Shown: piece by piece, positions 24,060 to 35,332 of the stretch
How positions within the stretch are numbered: the stretch's first letter is position 1
Layout: the number at the start of each line of letters is the position of its first letter
Source: Chamaecrista fasciculata
Taxonomy: Eukaryota > Streptophyta > Magnoliopsida > Fabales > Fabaceae
DNA length: 64,000 bases
Reading direction: 5' to 3'
Assembly: GCA_003254925.1 (NCBI GenBank)
Contig: QANZ01043233.1
Coordinates: 23,674 to 87,673 of the forward strand
Made by a program: the position numbers and the translations under genes
The notes under the pieces: model-generated
Told to the model about the DNA's origin: nothing
Database searches by the model: none
What the model saw: the letters and a program-made list of their open reading frames with translations, nothing else

Positions 24060-24414
24060 CTTTAAGATATACAGCCCGTTTGGATAAACTACTTATGAAA
24101 AAAGAACTTTATTTATCAAATTTTTTTTAAAAGTTTTTTTGAGTGGAGCACTAGTATTTTTAATTATCAAAGTTGTTTGAATATAAAATGACAAAAGTAC
24201 TTTTAATTAATAAAATGAACTAAAAAAATAGCTTTTGCAAGTGCTTTGAGTAGAAGCTACAAATTTGAACTTCTTAAAAAAGCTATATTTTAACTTTTTT
24301 TTGTAACTTCTCTTTTTTCTTAAAAATTTACCCAAATAAGATTTTATGTTTATAAAAGGTCTTTTTTTAATTAAAAAAGTGTTTTTTAAATAAAAAAGCC
24401 TATCCAAACAGCTC
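24060..24414. mobile_element. MITE with GTTTGGATA-type ends, empty site preserved
   Basis: The ends include GCCCGTTTGGATA (left) and TATCCAAACAGCT (right), inverse to each other; the interior is poly-T/poly-A rich. Copy 1 of the duplication reads continuously ACTTATA..TAAAAAGCTTTCC at the same place, so this block is absent there. Confidence 0.7.
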
Positions 24415-24675
24415 ATAAAAAGCTTTCCATAATTCTTTTCGTTTTCTTTTTTCTTTTTGGTCAATTTTTTTCCTTCCTCAGTCCAAAAAAAAAATTTTCC
24501 TTCCTAAAAAACGCAGCCTTGAAGAATAAATCATAAATGGCAAATGACAGATAAATTGAAGGCCCACTGAAATACGGAAGATTTAAATTGATTATTATAT
24601 ATAATAAAAAATGTATAAAAAAAACTGACTTCTCAAATTAAAATAGAATTTTCTAATTAAATTTTAATAGACAAA

Positions 24676-25315
24676 ATTAGGGATGACATCCGCACAGGGT
24701 GGTGATGGGGAGGCCCTCCCCGTCTCATCCCCATCAATCCTTGTCCTCCCTATCTCTGTCCCCATTTCCCCACCATGGGGATGGATTTTCCCTCATCCCC
24801 ATTCCCCGACTCCCCACAGTTCCCACAGGGATCCCCACAATATAATTTGTTTTTAATAGAAAACTAGGAATGCATTGAATTAAAATACAAAATCCAACAA
24901 TAAACACAAAATGAAGGCAATCTGGAGGGGACTCCTACCAAACAATTATTATCTAATCAGCAATAAGTAAAGATAATATGGACCCAGACTCTTGGTACAC
25001 CCCTGATCAAAACAAGTGAGGGCGTGCGACTATTAGGGTAAAGTTTGTTTTGACTAGGGCTATTAGGGTAAATTGAATGAGTGAATGATGTATTTTGGGA
25101 TATTATATATATATTTGGCCAATATATACATATATATATATATATATATATGATCTGATGGATGAAAGTTGTCTATAATTATAATAATATATATATTTAA
25201 TTCGGGGATGGGGACTCCACGGGGCAAGGGGTATACTTCCCGTCCCCATCCCCAACCCCACGGAGATTTTTTCCCCTCTGCGGGGATCCTCATTTTTGGG
25301 GAAAATTGCCTTCTC
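24676..25315. mobile_element. Candidate hAT-like element rich in GGGGA/CCCCATCCCC
   Basis: The block has GC-rich ends with GGGGATGG / CCCCATCCCC words in both orientations, and an AT-rich centre with (AT)n. The flanks TAGACAAA (24668-24675) and TAGACAAG (25316-25323) agree at 7 of 8 positions, and the block is absent from copy 1 of the duplication. Terminal inverted repeats are weak, so class is uncertain. Confidence 0.45.
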
Positions 25316-25546
25316 TAGACAAGATAGCAATCTCAATTATGTTTTTTATAAAAGGAAAAAATCGCAAGTTGGTGAGAATTTATAGATAAGGAGAAAGAAA
25401 ACGAAATTTAAAATTTGATACAATTTTGCTGAACAATTAGATATATATGGAGCTGATTTGATCATCATTTAAATAAAATTATACACATTAACAAATAAAA
25501 GCTACACAAAAAAAGTTTACAAGTACATCAAATAACTCTATCAGTA

Positions 25547-25753
25547 GCTAATAAAGGTTGACCCAGTTAGTAAGGAGTTGGCTCATAACCCACAAGGTCG
25601 TGAGTTCGATTCCCGCTGCCGATGTGAGGATTTTGTTGGTAGGCGATCTGTAAGTGTTTCTGTAAGCGCTCATAGAGCCTGGAGGTCTGCTCTAGCCTTA
25701 GTGAGTTTCCAGGACCCAACGTAACTCACCTAAATTTTTTCTGACAAAAAAAA
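25547..25753 (+). mobile_element. tRNA-derived SINE, full length
   Basis: Box A-like GTTAGTAAGGAGTTGGC and box B-like GGTCGTGAGTTCGATTCCC are spaced as in a tRNA promoter. The 3' end is CTCACCTAAATTTTTTCTGAC plus a poly(A) run in pieces of the same family. The flanks AACTCTATCAGTA (25534-25546) and AACTCTACTAGTA (25754-25766) form a 13-bp duplication with two mismatches. Related copies lie at 60881-61069 and, truncated, 35107-35237. Confidence 0.8.
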
Positions 25754-26235
25754 AACTCTACTAGTATATTTTAGAATATTCAAAAAAATGATTAAATTGA
25801 TTCTAATTAGATCTTTAGGGGACTAAATTTTGTATTTGTATCTTATTAAGAGACTTTATTTCATCTAAAAAAAAATTAAGAGACTTCATATCTTTTGAGG
25901 ACAAAATCAGTAATTCACTCTTATAATAAAAAATTTATCCTGGACCAAAATAATAAAAAATTTATCGTTACTCGTCATGAAGCACGTGCAGTCTTTGTCC
26001 AGCTAGCAATGATCAATTCATTCACACCAACACCATGACTAGGTAGGCACAACAAATAATCTAATAAAGTAAATTGATACTAACAAACAATTAAAATGCG
26101 GTGTATTTTTACATTAATGATTGTATTAATAAAACTTCATTTTATTTGCTACAAGACAAAAAAAATAATAAATATGGGCATATGGCCCACTCATGCAATT
26201 TTAGATTTTTAATCACAAAACTGCGTCAAAGTTTT

Positions 26236-26405
26236 GGGAGTGGATCTGCTAAATTATGGGAATGATAAAGTATGGTGAAGTATGAATCTCAACCATCCAT
26301 TCCTTCAACCATCATCATTGGGAACAAAACTAAAAATAGAATGGATGGTTGAGATTCATACTTCACCATACTTTATCACTCATAATTGAGCAGATTCACT
26401 CTCCA
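26236..26405. mobile_element. 170-bp palindromic MITE, TSD AAAGTTTT
   Basis: Almost the whole length folds on itself: TAAAGTATGGTGAAGTATGA and ATCTCAACCATCCATT occur in the left arm and inverted in the right arm. Perfect 8-bp flanks AAAGTTTT (26228-26235 and 26406-26413) suggest a hAT-type MITE. Confidence 0.75.
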
Positions 26406-26413
26406 AAAGTTTT

Positions 26414-27143
26414 ATATAAGGATTCATTTTAGATGGACCATAAATTTTGAGAAATTAAATCAATCATAACTCTGTTTAGTTCATTTATCAAGTTTTTGCT
26501 AAAAAATATATTGCTCCATATTAAAATTTAACAAATAGATCTATTGAATTTTAACTTTATTGACCTATGAAGCATGAACAGGACATGGACACAGTGACAC
26601 GCTAAATGTCATAAAATTTTTCTCCCTTATGTTTTTCACAGTTTCGGCAACCACACACAAACTCGTCGGTAAGCCTCGAATATAGAGAAATTGAGCATAA
26701 ATACCAATGGCTCTAACTCCTGACGTTAACGCACAATCTCTGGTGGCAATGCCGTCGTGGTCGTCAATATTGAGAAATAAAGTAACTTCAAAATCCTTTT
26801 GGAGAGAGAGGCAAAATAGAGAAGATGAGTGAGAGAGGCGGTTGTAAGGGAATGAAAAGGGATGAGAATGACATAATTTAGGGGAGACTAGGGAGCTGAG
26901 GACGACAACGAGAAGGACCATGTCGACGAAAACGAGGAAAGAGTGGACGATAATGATGAAGTGTGGTCGTGATGGTTTAGGGTAAGAGAATGAGGGTTGT
27001 TAATGGCTTCTAAGGACTTCTTTGTTAAAGATGACAAACATTCTGGATTATTCTGTAATTAGTTAGGAGTTGTGAAATTGACTCAAATCTAAAACGTTGA
27101 GTGTATAACTAAAAATGACCCCATATGTTGGGGGTACCAATCG
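26414..27143. other. Intergenic stretch with unrecognised open frame
   Basis: A 118-codon frame on the - strand (26565-26921) begins MVLLVVVLSSLVSPKLCHS. It has no family resemblance I recognise, and its N-terminal hydrophobic run is the only feature. The local GC content is somewhat higher than the flanks, which could mark decayed coding DNA. I do not call it a gene. Confidence 0.3.
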
Positions 27144-27242
27144 TTGTAATGAGTAGATTCTAGATATGCATTACTCATGTATGTATATTTTGAGATAAAA
27201 TTTTTAAAAATAAATTGCATATCTAGAATCTACTCATTACAA
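27144..27242. repeat. 27-bp perfect inverted repeat (small MITE)
   Basis: TTGTAATGAGTAGATTCTAG plus ATATGCA (27144-27170) is exactly inverted at 27216-27242 around a 45-bp loop. The unit has typical MITE dimensions; no target duplication was identified. Confidence 0.6.
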
Positions 27243-27439
27243 TGAATCCAACGAAATACATTTTATCAAGAAATTATATTTATAAAATTTTGTATTTTTA
27301 AGGACTATTTTGAAGATATTTAATACTTCTAGGTGTCTTAGTAATTTCACCTCCTTTTTTATATCAAAATTGCCTTTTATTTTCTAAAAAGTAGTAAAAA
27401 TTATGAAATAACCAAAAAAATGTCAAGTTCTGTTAGTTT

Positions 27440-27550
27440 TCTAACGTAGTTAAAGCTTAGGGTGCCAAAATATTAATGAAGAGAATATCACTGGATACCA
27501 GAATGTTACTTTTTAAACCACATGGTATCAAAGTATAATTTATCCTAAAA
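27440..27550. repeat. Truncated MITE end, 'CTTTGGTACC' family
   Basis: Shares AAACCACATGGTATCAAAGT and TATAATTTATCC with the right arm of the 20410-20797 element. The left arm is missing. Confidence 0.5.
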
Positions 27551-28159
27551 TTTATCCTATAATATAATAACTTATTTAAGTATTTAACTCAAAAAATATT
27601 ATCATTATGAAGCACGTGTTCTCTTTGTCCAACTGCAGTTCAACAAATGATAAGATAAATTAAATCTGACAAGCAATTTTTTTTTTAAAAAAAAACTACG
27701 ATGTATTGTTTATATTAATGATTGTATTAATCAGTGTTGTTAAAACCGAACCGTTCAAAGACTCGGACAAGTGATCGGTTCACGGTCTGATCGGTTTAAC
27801 CGGTCAAACCATTGGTCCAACCGAATTATACAATAAATAACAATTATTTTTAATATATAAATATAAATATTATATATATATTTATTAATTTATTAAAGGT
27901 ACATAACAAATATAGGTGTTGAATATTCTTAGATATATATTTAATAAAAATAAATATGTGTATGTTCGGTTTCTGAAGTTATCCTTTGGTCCCTTAGTTT
28001 TTTAAGTATTTCTTTTTTTGCTTTATTAATTATTTTAACACAAAACCTGTGACTTTTTTAGGGGGCTTTTTGGGTATACTAATTTTTTATGGCTATTTAA
28101 CCAGTATATATTTAAAAAAATAAATATTTACTGAATAATAATTATTATAAAAATATTCA

Positions 28160-28580
28160 CCAATATATATTTTCTTTTGCGGCGTTGGTTGACTTTTCGG
28201 ATTTGCCGCAAGTCGTTACCACGCAAATAAGGAAATAGTGACTCACTTATCCTTAATTAACAAAACAATATCTTCCAACATGAAATAGGAAAGATTATGA
28301 CTCACCTCCCATATCACTGAAAATATCCCTTCTACAATCAAGGAAGTTTCCTTAAACGGACTCTCCTCAATAAGCTTATAAATACAAGATGGTAACTCTA
28401 TGAAAGGTACGTAACTCACGTTACTCACGCTACTCATGCTAGCTCATACTCTTACTAACTTAAGCTTCAGACTTAAGCTTCGGAGGTGAATCACAAGGGA
28501 GACCCCCTGTGGTTCATTGTCTTGCAGGAAAATCTAGCAGTGAACCGAGAAACGACCCTCGGCCATATCCCAGTTCATCA
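28160..28580 (+). mobile_element. LTR relic, Ty3/gypsy-like
   Basis: A TATA box (TATAAATA, 28377-28384) is followed by ACTTAAGCTTCGGAGG and GTGGTTCATTGTCTTGCAGG, a word order I associate with the R-U5 part of plant gypsy LTRs. It ends ...CAGTTCATCA at 28580. No primer site, internal region or target duplication was found, so it is a fragment. The left boundary is approximate. Confidence 0.45.
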
Positions 28581-28755
28581 CATTATTAATTTAAATTTTG
28601 TATTATTTTAATTGTTGCATTTTAAAAATAATTAATATACTTTTTTAAAAAGTTATGACTTGTCCATAAAATATTTATAGAAGAATTAATTTTAAATGAA
28701 TTATAAATTTTGAGATATTAAATTGAGTAATTCTACTATTTATTCATTGAATTTA

Positions 28756-29291
28756 GGTTAAAGGTTTATTTTGGTCCTAAATGTATGCCCTAATGTTCAT
28801 TTTGGTCCATTATGTTTCAAAATGTTCAAATTGGTCCTAAATGTTGGCAAAATGTTTCATTTTGGTCCAAACTATTGAATATAACTCGTTTTAAGTTCAA
28901 ACATGATGAGTTTAGAGCAACATAGTGTCCTTAAAGAGTACTTTCTCTATCCAGTTGGGATCGTTAGCAAACGAGGTCATATCAATCCTAAAAGTAGACT
29001 ACTCGTTTCATGGTCAAACAAGCAAAGTTGATCATATCTCTCTCGTTTCAAATTCGAATGTGACGAATTCAGAGTTACGAGTTCCTCTTAACAAATCCTT
29101 TGAACTAGAAATGAGAGATGAGAGAAATATGACCAAATTCAATAATTTGGGACCAAAATGAAACATTTTACTAACATTTAGGACAAAAATGAAACATTTT
29201 ACTAACATTTAGGATCAATTTGAACATTTTGAAACATAATGGACCAAAATAAACATTAGGGCATATTTAGGACCAAAATGAGCCTTTAACC
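28756..29291. mobile_element. Mutator-like foldback MITE with perfect 9-bp TSD
   Basis: Ends GGTTAAAGG... and ...CCTTTAACC are exact inverses. TTGAATTTA flanks it on both sides (28747-28755 and 29292-29300), a perfect 9-bp duplication as made by Mutator-type transposases. The arms extend about 130-160 bp with repeated TTTTGGTCC words, and the centre holds the CGTTTCATGGTCAA / TATCTCTCTCGTTTCAAA module shared with at least four other loci here. Confidence 0.9.
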
Positions 29292-29478
29292 TTGAATTTA
29301 TATAGAATGAAATAATCTGTTTTTGAATATTGATATTGTAATCGTTAATGATTCAATTCTTGAGTAAATTTATGAGTCAAATAATATAAATTTAATGACA
29401 AAAATAATATAAAATTAGTTCAAACTCAGAGACCAAATAACATTAATTCAGTATAAATTCATATACCAAAAAAAAATT

Positions 29479-30364
29479 GGGTAAATTACACTTTGATACT
29501 TTGTTCTATGGACCGATTTCATTTTGGTATTTTGTTCTTTCAAAAGTAACACTTTGGTACACTGTTCTTTGCATCGTTAACATTTTGGTATTCTATTCTT
29601 TCGAAAGTGACATTTTGGTATCATGTTTTTTTGCATCGTTAACACTTTAGTACCTTAACAAAGATAGAACTCTTAACAAACTTGAGACTTTGCTTGAAAA
29701 TTGGTCTCACATTGCCCAAGGTCTTCTTTTTTAATGGGAACCAAGTCACATACTTTATATCTATATTTGACTTTTTACCCTCCTCATTATTCTCTAGTTA
29801 TTTGAGTGTTGTGAGATGTATTTATTATTTACATCTTTATTCTCATGATTCTAAAGTGGTGAGGTGTGTTTAAATATTAGCTTTGGAGCGTCATGTGGGT
29901 GTATTTGGGACAAGGGTTGAGAGAATATTGTGTGATGTAACAATTTTCATATAGTATTTTTCTCTGGTTGTCTTCTAGCAACGGTCGTGGTTTTTTTCCC
30001 AGTTTGGGGTTTCCACCTTAATTCCTCTTGTGTTGTGATTGTGTTTCTTCATCTTATTTCTCTGGAAATTCTCAAGGGAGCAAATGTTTTTTTTTTTATT
30101 TTGTTTTATAAATATTATTATTTTTCCCAACAAGAACATGGTAACAAATCGTGAAAGAACAGGATATCGAAGTGAAATCGGTCTATAAAACGGGAAACCA
30201 AAGTGTTAACGGTGCAAAGAACAAGGTATCAAAATGTCACTTTTGAAGGAATAACGTATCAAAATGTTAATAGTGCAAAGAACATGGTACCAAAGTCTCA
30301 CACTTTGAAAGAACATAGTACCAAAGTGAACCATAAAACAGGATATCAAAGTGTGATAATTCAA
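29479..30364. mobile_element. Long 'TTTGGTACC' foldback element
   Basis: The left arm starts GGGTAAATTACACTTTGA and repeats CTTTGGTACA/TTTTGGTAT words separated by GCATCGTTAAC. The right arm (about 30140-30364) carries the inverse words (GTTAACGGTGCAAAGAAC). The centre (about 29660-30140) is unique AT-rich sequence without a recognised gene. Same family as 59779-60258. Confidence 0.65.
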
Positions 30365-30915
30365 ATTTATAAACAAAATGACCATTAAAGACCAAATAAT
30401 TCACCATTGAAATATTTTAAGATATCAAATCATATATATCTTGATTATTTAAAAATTGATTTTTTTTACCACTAGAACTGATTAGATAACTTTCACCAAA
30501 TAATAAATTTTCTTTATTAATTTTATCATTTCCCGGATATAAATCTAATCTTAGGGCCTAATTTAATAGTTCATTTATTGAGTTTTCGAGAATCTAAATT
30601 CTTTCTTTATACGAAAGATTGATATTTGGATTTGGATTTAGCTAAGAAAAAATTATGCTGCATTGACATTTTACTATTTTAGTCAATAAAATTTCCATTG
30701 CTATCTCTATCATCGTCTCTGATAAAAAGCTATCAGTCAATTCTCATTTTCACTGAACTGGATAGGAATGGCATATTGATGATAAATTGATAATCATCGT
30801 TATGCCATTTCAACGCGTTTAGCATCTCGTCGAAAATCGCCATCAATCAATTATTCATGTAAGCATAGAACGCGAAGAACAAGAAGAAGAAGAACAAGCA
30901 AGCAAGCAAGCATTC

Positions 30916-33900
30916 ATGACGATCGGTCAAGAGAGACGGAACCAACTAATTGATAAGAAATTGCCCTTGCTATCCAATGAGAACGATGATGATGATGATG
31001 ATGATGGTAAAGGCTCTTATGGTCAAGGAGCATCGTTTACAGGCTCGGTGTTCAATTTGTCTACTACTATTATTGGGGCTGGGATTATGGCCTTGCCTGC
31101 CGCCATGAAAGTTCTCGGATTAGGTTTGGGATTTCTTGCTATTCCCTTTCTTGCGTTGCTCACAGAGACTTCATTGGAGATTCTTATTAGGTTTAGCAGA
31201 GTCAGGAAGGCTGGGACTTATGCTGAGTTGATGAGGTTTGCCTATGGAAGTGTTGGGAGATGGGTGTTTCAGATATGTGTTCTTGTCAACAATTTCGGGA
31301 TTCTTGTCGTCTACATGATCATTATTGGTAATACATTTTATCTTTTGATGTTTATCAACTAAATAGTTGCTATTCCTTTTTTTTTTTCACACTTTGTTGG
31401 AAATATTGAAAACTGGATCCTCTGTAATTGACTCCTATGATTTTTTCTTCCTGTACATGAAGCAAATGGTTTCACTGAAGTAAAACCATACGTTTTAATC
31501 TCATCTCTCTCTAAATTACAGAGAGATTCAGAGGACTCAAATTCAGAGGATTCGAAATGGAATTATATATTGTCACTGTTGTTAAAAGTAACAGGCCCAA
31601 ATCCAAGGAATTCTCTTTTTTTGTTTTTTTAATGGATGATTCTTACTTTCTTAGTGCTGATTGCAACTATTTATTCTTAGATCATGAAGTATGTTTTGTG
31701 ATTTGGAAAGATAATTGATTTGTCTCTTCCCAAAAATTGATAGAAATGATCCTAAGAGAAATTATCATGAAACTGAAATTATTTGTGTACCTTCAGTTAC
31801 AAGTTTAAGCTTCTGAAGAACTGAAATGTTGTTTGACCAAAATATTGAGGAACCCAATTGTTTTGTCTTGGTTTATTAATTCATTACCAGGTGATGTGCT
31901 TTCTGGAACATCTTCAAGTGGAGTTCATCATTCTGGTGTATTGGAAGGATGGTTTGGCGAACACTGGTGGACTGGGCGCACATTTGTTCTTCTTGTGGCA
32001 GCCCTTTTTGTATTTTCCCCATTGGCATTCTTTAAGCGAATAGGTAAGCTTCTTTCTATTTTCTGTGTGTTATAACGAGAACTTTTGTTAAAGTCATGCT
32101 CAGGCATAACTTTTGTATGCTTGCAGATTCATTGAAATATTCTTCTGCTTTAGCAGTGGCACTGGCAATTGTGTTTCTAGTAATAACTGCAGGAATAACA
32201 TTAATTAAATTGCTTAACGGCACGATTGCCAGTCCCAGGATGCTCCCTAATGTTACTGATTTCACATCTGCATGGAAGCTCTTTACAGCAGCCCCTGTTC
32301 TTGTGACAGCATTTGTCTGCCATTATAATGGTATGCCTTCATCTTCAAGTATTAATGTTATGTTTGGATGAGGTAATTTAAGGGCATAAAGTAATTTTTA
32401 GAGTTAATGCTATGCCTTCAGCTTAATTGTTGTAGACTGCAAGGGGTCTTTGTTTCACTTTGTTTATGGTTGAGAGCTTAGAATATACTCAATTTGATAT
32501 GTTTCTCTCATATTTATTGTCAATTTTCCATTTTAAACTTTATGTTGGTGGTTCTTGGCTTCTTGCAGTAGACCTCTTTTTTCCATCAAATACAAGTTCA
32601 ACAGTCCAGCCTTATGATTTATTTGATTCTATACTATTCTTTGAACACAAATTTGCCACAGATAGAACTTCTTCCTATCGACATTTAATGCTCCTGGGTT
32701 ATTCAAATATTTCAATCGAACATAACTTTCTAAGTTAAGCCTTTTGCAGTGCATCCAATAGCCAATGAGCTAAGAGACTCTTCTCGGATACAAGAAGTTG
32801 TGCGTGCATCACTGGCTCTATGTTCTATTATCTATATGCTTACTGCCGTATTTGGGTTTCTTTTATTTGGTGAATCCACTCTTGATGATGTGCTGGCCAA
32901 CTTTGACGCTGATCTTGGCATCCCTTATAGCAGCCTACTCAATGACATTGTTCGCCTCAGCTATGCCTTCCACCTCATGCTCGTTTTCCCAGTTATCTTC
33001 TTCTCTCTTCGCTTCTATTTAAACGATGTCCTCTTTCCTGCAGCTAGGCCATTGGATTCAGATAATTTTAGGTTTCTTTGGATGACCATGGGACTCATCA
33101 TTTCCTTGTATGTGGCTGCAAATTTTATACCTAGCATTTGGGATGCTTTTCAATTCACTGGAGCAACTGCTACAGTTTGTCTAGGGTTCATTTTTCCTGG
33201 TGCAATTGCTCTAAGGTGAGACTTTTAACGTTCTTCAGTTTTTCTCCTCCAGTCAAGTTTGAGTGTTGCATATTATTGACCATCTCATGTAGTCATGCTC
33301 ATTATATTATATGAGTAATACCTAGATATTCATTTCCATTTAGAGCTTTTAGCTTACAGGCAGTAGGATGGAGCTGAGATTTTGGCTCTTCCTTCTGTCA
33401 GAATAAACCTATCTCTTTCTTTTGCATCCGAAAAGCTTCATTTGTATTAGTTTAAAAGTCGTCTGGCTTGCTATGAGTTATTTGTCACTGTGTTTAAGCA
33501 AAAATTATAGGGATGGCCTTGACTTAATGCCAGCAGTTCAGTATTATGGCCATGACTGGCTCTTACTTTTGTCAATTGTTAATTCTTGCTGGAGCTGGAC
33601 TACTAGAGTCTTGAAGTTGCTCAAGTTACTCTCTAGGAATGTAAATTTCTGTATTTCAGAGATTCTAAGAAACTAATCCATAAAAGGCAGATCATGCAAC
33701 CATGAATCCTTTTCAATGACACCCCATGCTAACCTTAGGCTTAAACAATCATTTATTCATGTTTGAGTTAGTTTATCTATCTTCAGTAGATTGATATTAT
33801 TTATTTATTTATGTACGAGAGAATCTACTTTTCAATCTTTTAATTTGTCACAAAGTTACGATTTAATCATTGGATATTAGAAATACATTTTTTGGTTCCT

Positions 33901-34234
33901 TATTTTTTTATTTTTTACAATCATCAACTATTTAGTCAGCATAGATTCAAGGATTAAATTGTAATTTTATAACAAATTCAGGGACCAAAATATAAGTTTC
34001 CTCAATTTATTTGTTTAACTTGGAAACTGCATCAACTGTGTTGTGTTAGTGTAGGCATGTCCTGTACTTATCTTTCTATTGCTGTCATGTTTCAGGGATC
34101 CTCATGGTATTGCAACAAAGAAAGATAAGATTTTATCCATTGTGATGATTGTGCTGGCTGTGTTCTCAAACGTGGTGGCTATATACAGTGATGCTAACGC
34201 CATTTTCAGAAAAGATGGTAGCATCAACAAATGA
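30916..34234 (+). CDS. AVT6-type amino-acid transporter (AAAP family)
   Basis: Exons 30916-31327, 31891-32043, 32127-32330, 32750-33215 and 34096-34234 join in frame to 457 aa. After a soluble N-terminus with a seven-Asp run comes ASFTGSVFNLSTTIIGAGIM, the signature first helix of the SLC38/AVT6 branch. About ten further hydrophobic segments follow, with VLVNNFGILVVYMIIIGDVL, TAFVCHYNVHPIANEL and FIPSIWDAFQFTGATA as conserved blocks. Length and topology match plant AVT6 proteins, which move neutral or acidic amino acids at the vacuole, ER or plasma membrane. The exact membrane and substrate are not visible here. All four introns follow GT-AG. Neighbouring ORFs inside introns 1 and 3 are accidental. 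The paralogue (AVT6A-E) is not assigned. Confidence 0.95.
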
Positions 34235-34523
34235 GAGGTCTCTACTTTTGAAGCCACATATTTGAAAGTTGAAACAACATTGTCATGGCCTTTACACACC
34301 CTTGAGAGTCTTGAAATTACAGCTAAAATTTCCTCACAAAATTGAATCAAACGGGAGTAACCTTGTCTAGCCTCCCACAGTGATTTTTTTCTCCTTGTAT
34401 CACAACAATCAATTCAATTTTTAATAATTATCTGATTCGTTTTGTTGTGTCCTGTTATTGTTTTGCTCAACTACTGTTTGTGAAGAAAGTAGATCCAATT
34501 AAATCCATGCAACATATTAATTA

Positions 34524-34970
34524 AGAGGAAATATACTATTTGGTCCCTAAAAATTTACAAATGTCAACTCGTTAGTCTCTGTAGTATATCTCCGTTACTG
34601 ACATGACCTGACCGCTAAGTGCATGTGATATGTTAAATGTCACATATTTAACTATTTGGGACCACCTAGGGTTTTGAGATTTGGGAATGCTTCAACAGTT
34701 TATGCTTATGGAAACTTCGGATCTGACTCAATTTTAGACTGCTTTAGTTGTGTTTGTTGATCCAGTTCGGTTGATTTAGGTGACTAGGATGCCAAAGTGA
34801 CATTTAAGGGTGTCAAGTAAGCATTTAACGTCCATGTCATCAAGTAATTTAACGGATTCTAACTGAGAGATTAAATAGTTGACGATTATGATAATTGAGG
34901 GACTGAGTAGTCTATTTCAATAAATGAGGGACGTTGACTCAAAGGAGGGACCAAATAGTAGATTTCCTTC
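34524..34970. mobile_element. Mutator-like MITE, 'CTATTTGGTCC' family copy 2
   Basis: Ends GGAAATATACTATTTGGTCC and GGACCAAATAGTAGATTTCC are inverse. ATTAATTA flanks both sides (34516-34523 and 34971-34978). The interior is the reverse of the 3386-3927 element. It lies about 290 bp after the transporter stop codon, close to or within its 3' region. Confidence 0.7.
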
Positions 34971-35106
34971 ATTAATTATACACGACTTAGTTTTTTTTTC
35001 CTGCCCTGATGGATTAATTTGAATCCGATTTATATATCGTACTTGGTTATGGTGAAGGAATATCTTAACAAGATTGTTGCATTTAAAAATCTTGAATCGA
35101 CATTTT

Positions 35107-35237
35107 TTTTATTACAAAAATTTAGGTGAGGTGATGGTGCCCCAGTCCACGGTCAGGACAGACCTCCGAGCTCAAAAAGTACTTACAGATAACCCAGCAA
35201 ATAAGGCATCACCAGGAATTGAACCCAAGTCATGCTA
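35107..35237 (-). mobile_element. 5'-truncated SINE
   Basis: On the - strand it reads from box B-like GGGTTCAATTCCTGG to CACCTAAATTTTTG plus an A-rich tail; box A is missing. The 17-bp flanks TCTTGAATCGACATTTT (35090-35106) and TCTTGAACCGACATTTT (35238-35254) differ at one base. Same family as the SINE at 25547. Confidence 0.8.
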
Positions 35238-35332
35238 TCTTGAACCGACATTTTATTTGTGATATCAAGCTGACTAATTTTGCATTGACATACACGACTT
35301 GGATTAATTACTACTTTCAAAATATATTTAAA

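Larger units (their letters stand above)
23876..25425. repeat. Direct duplication, copy 2 (interrupted)
   Basis: Matches copy 1 (21536-22012) but is enlarged by a MITE near 24060-24414 and another element at 24676-25315. The copies are about 2.34 kb apart in the same orientation. Confidence 0.8.

Noticed and set aside
27734-27830. CAGTGTTGTTAAAACCG-like sequence as a hAT terminus
   Set aside because: No matching inverted end or 8-bp duplication was found nearby.
32460-32738. 92-codon frame between transporter exons 3 and 4
   Set aside because: Intronic; the joined exons on either side give the uninterrupted transporter without it.
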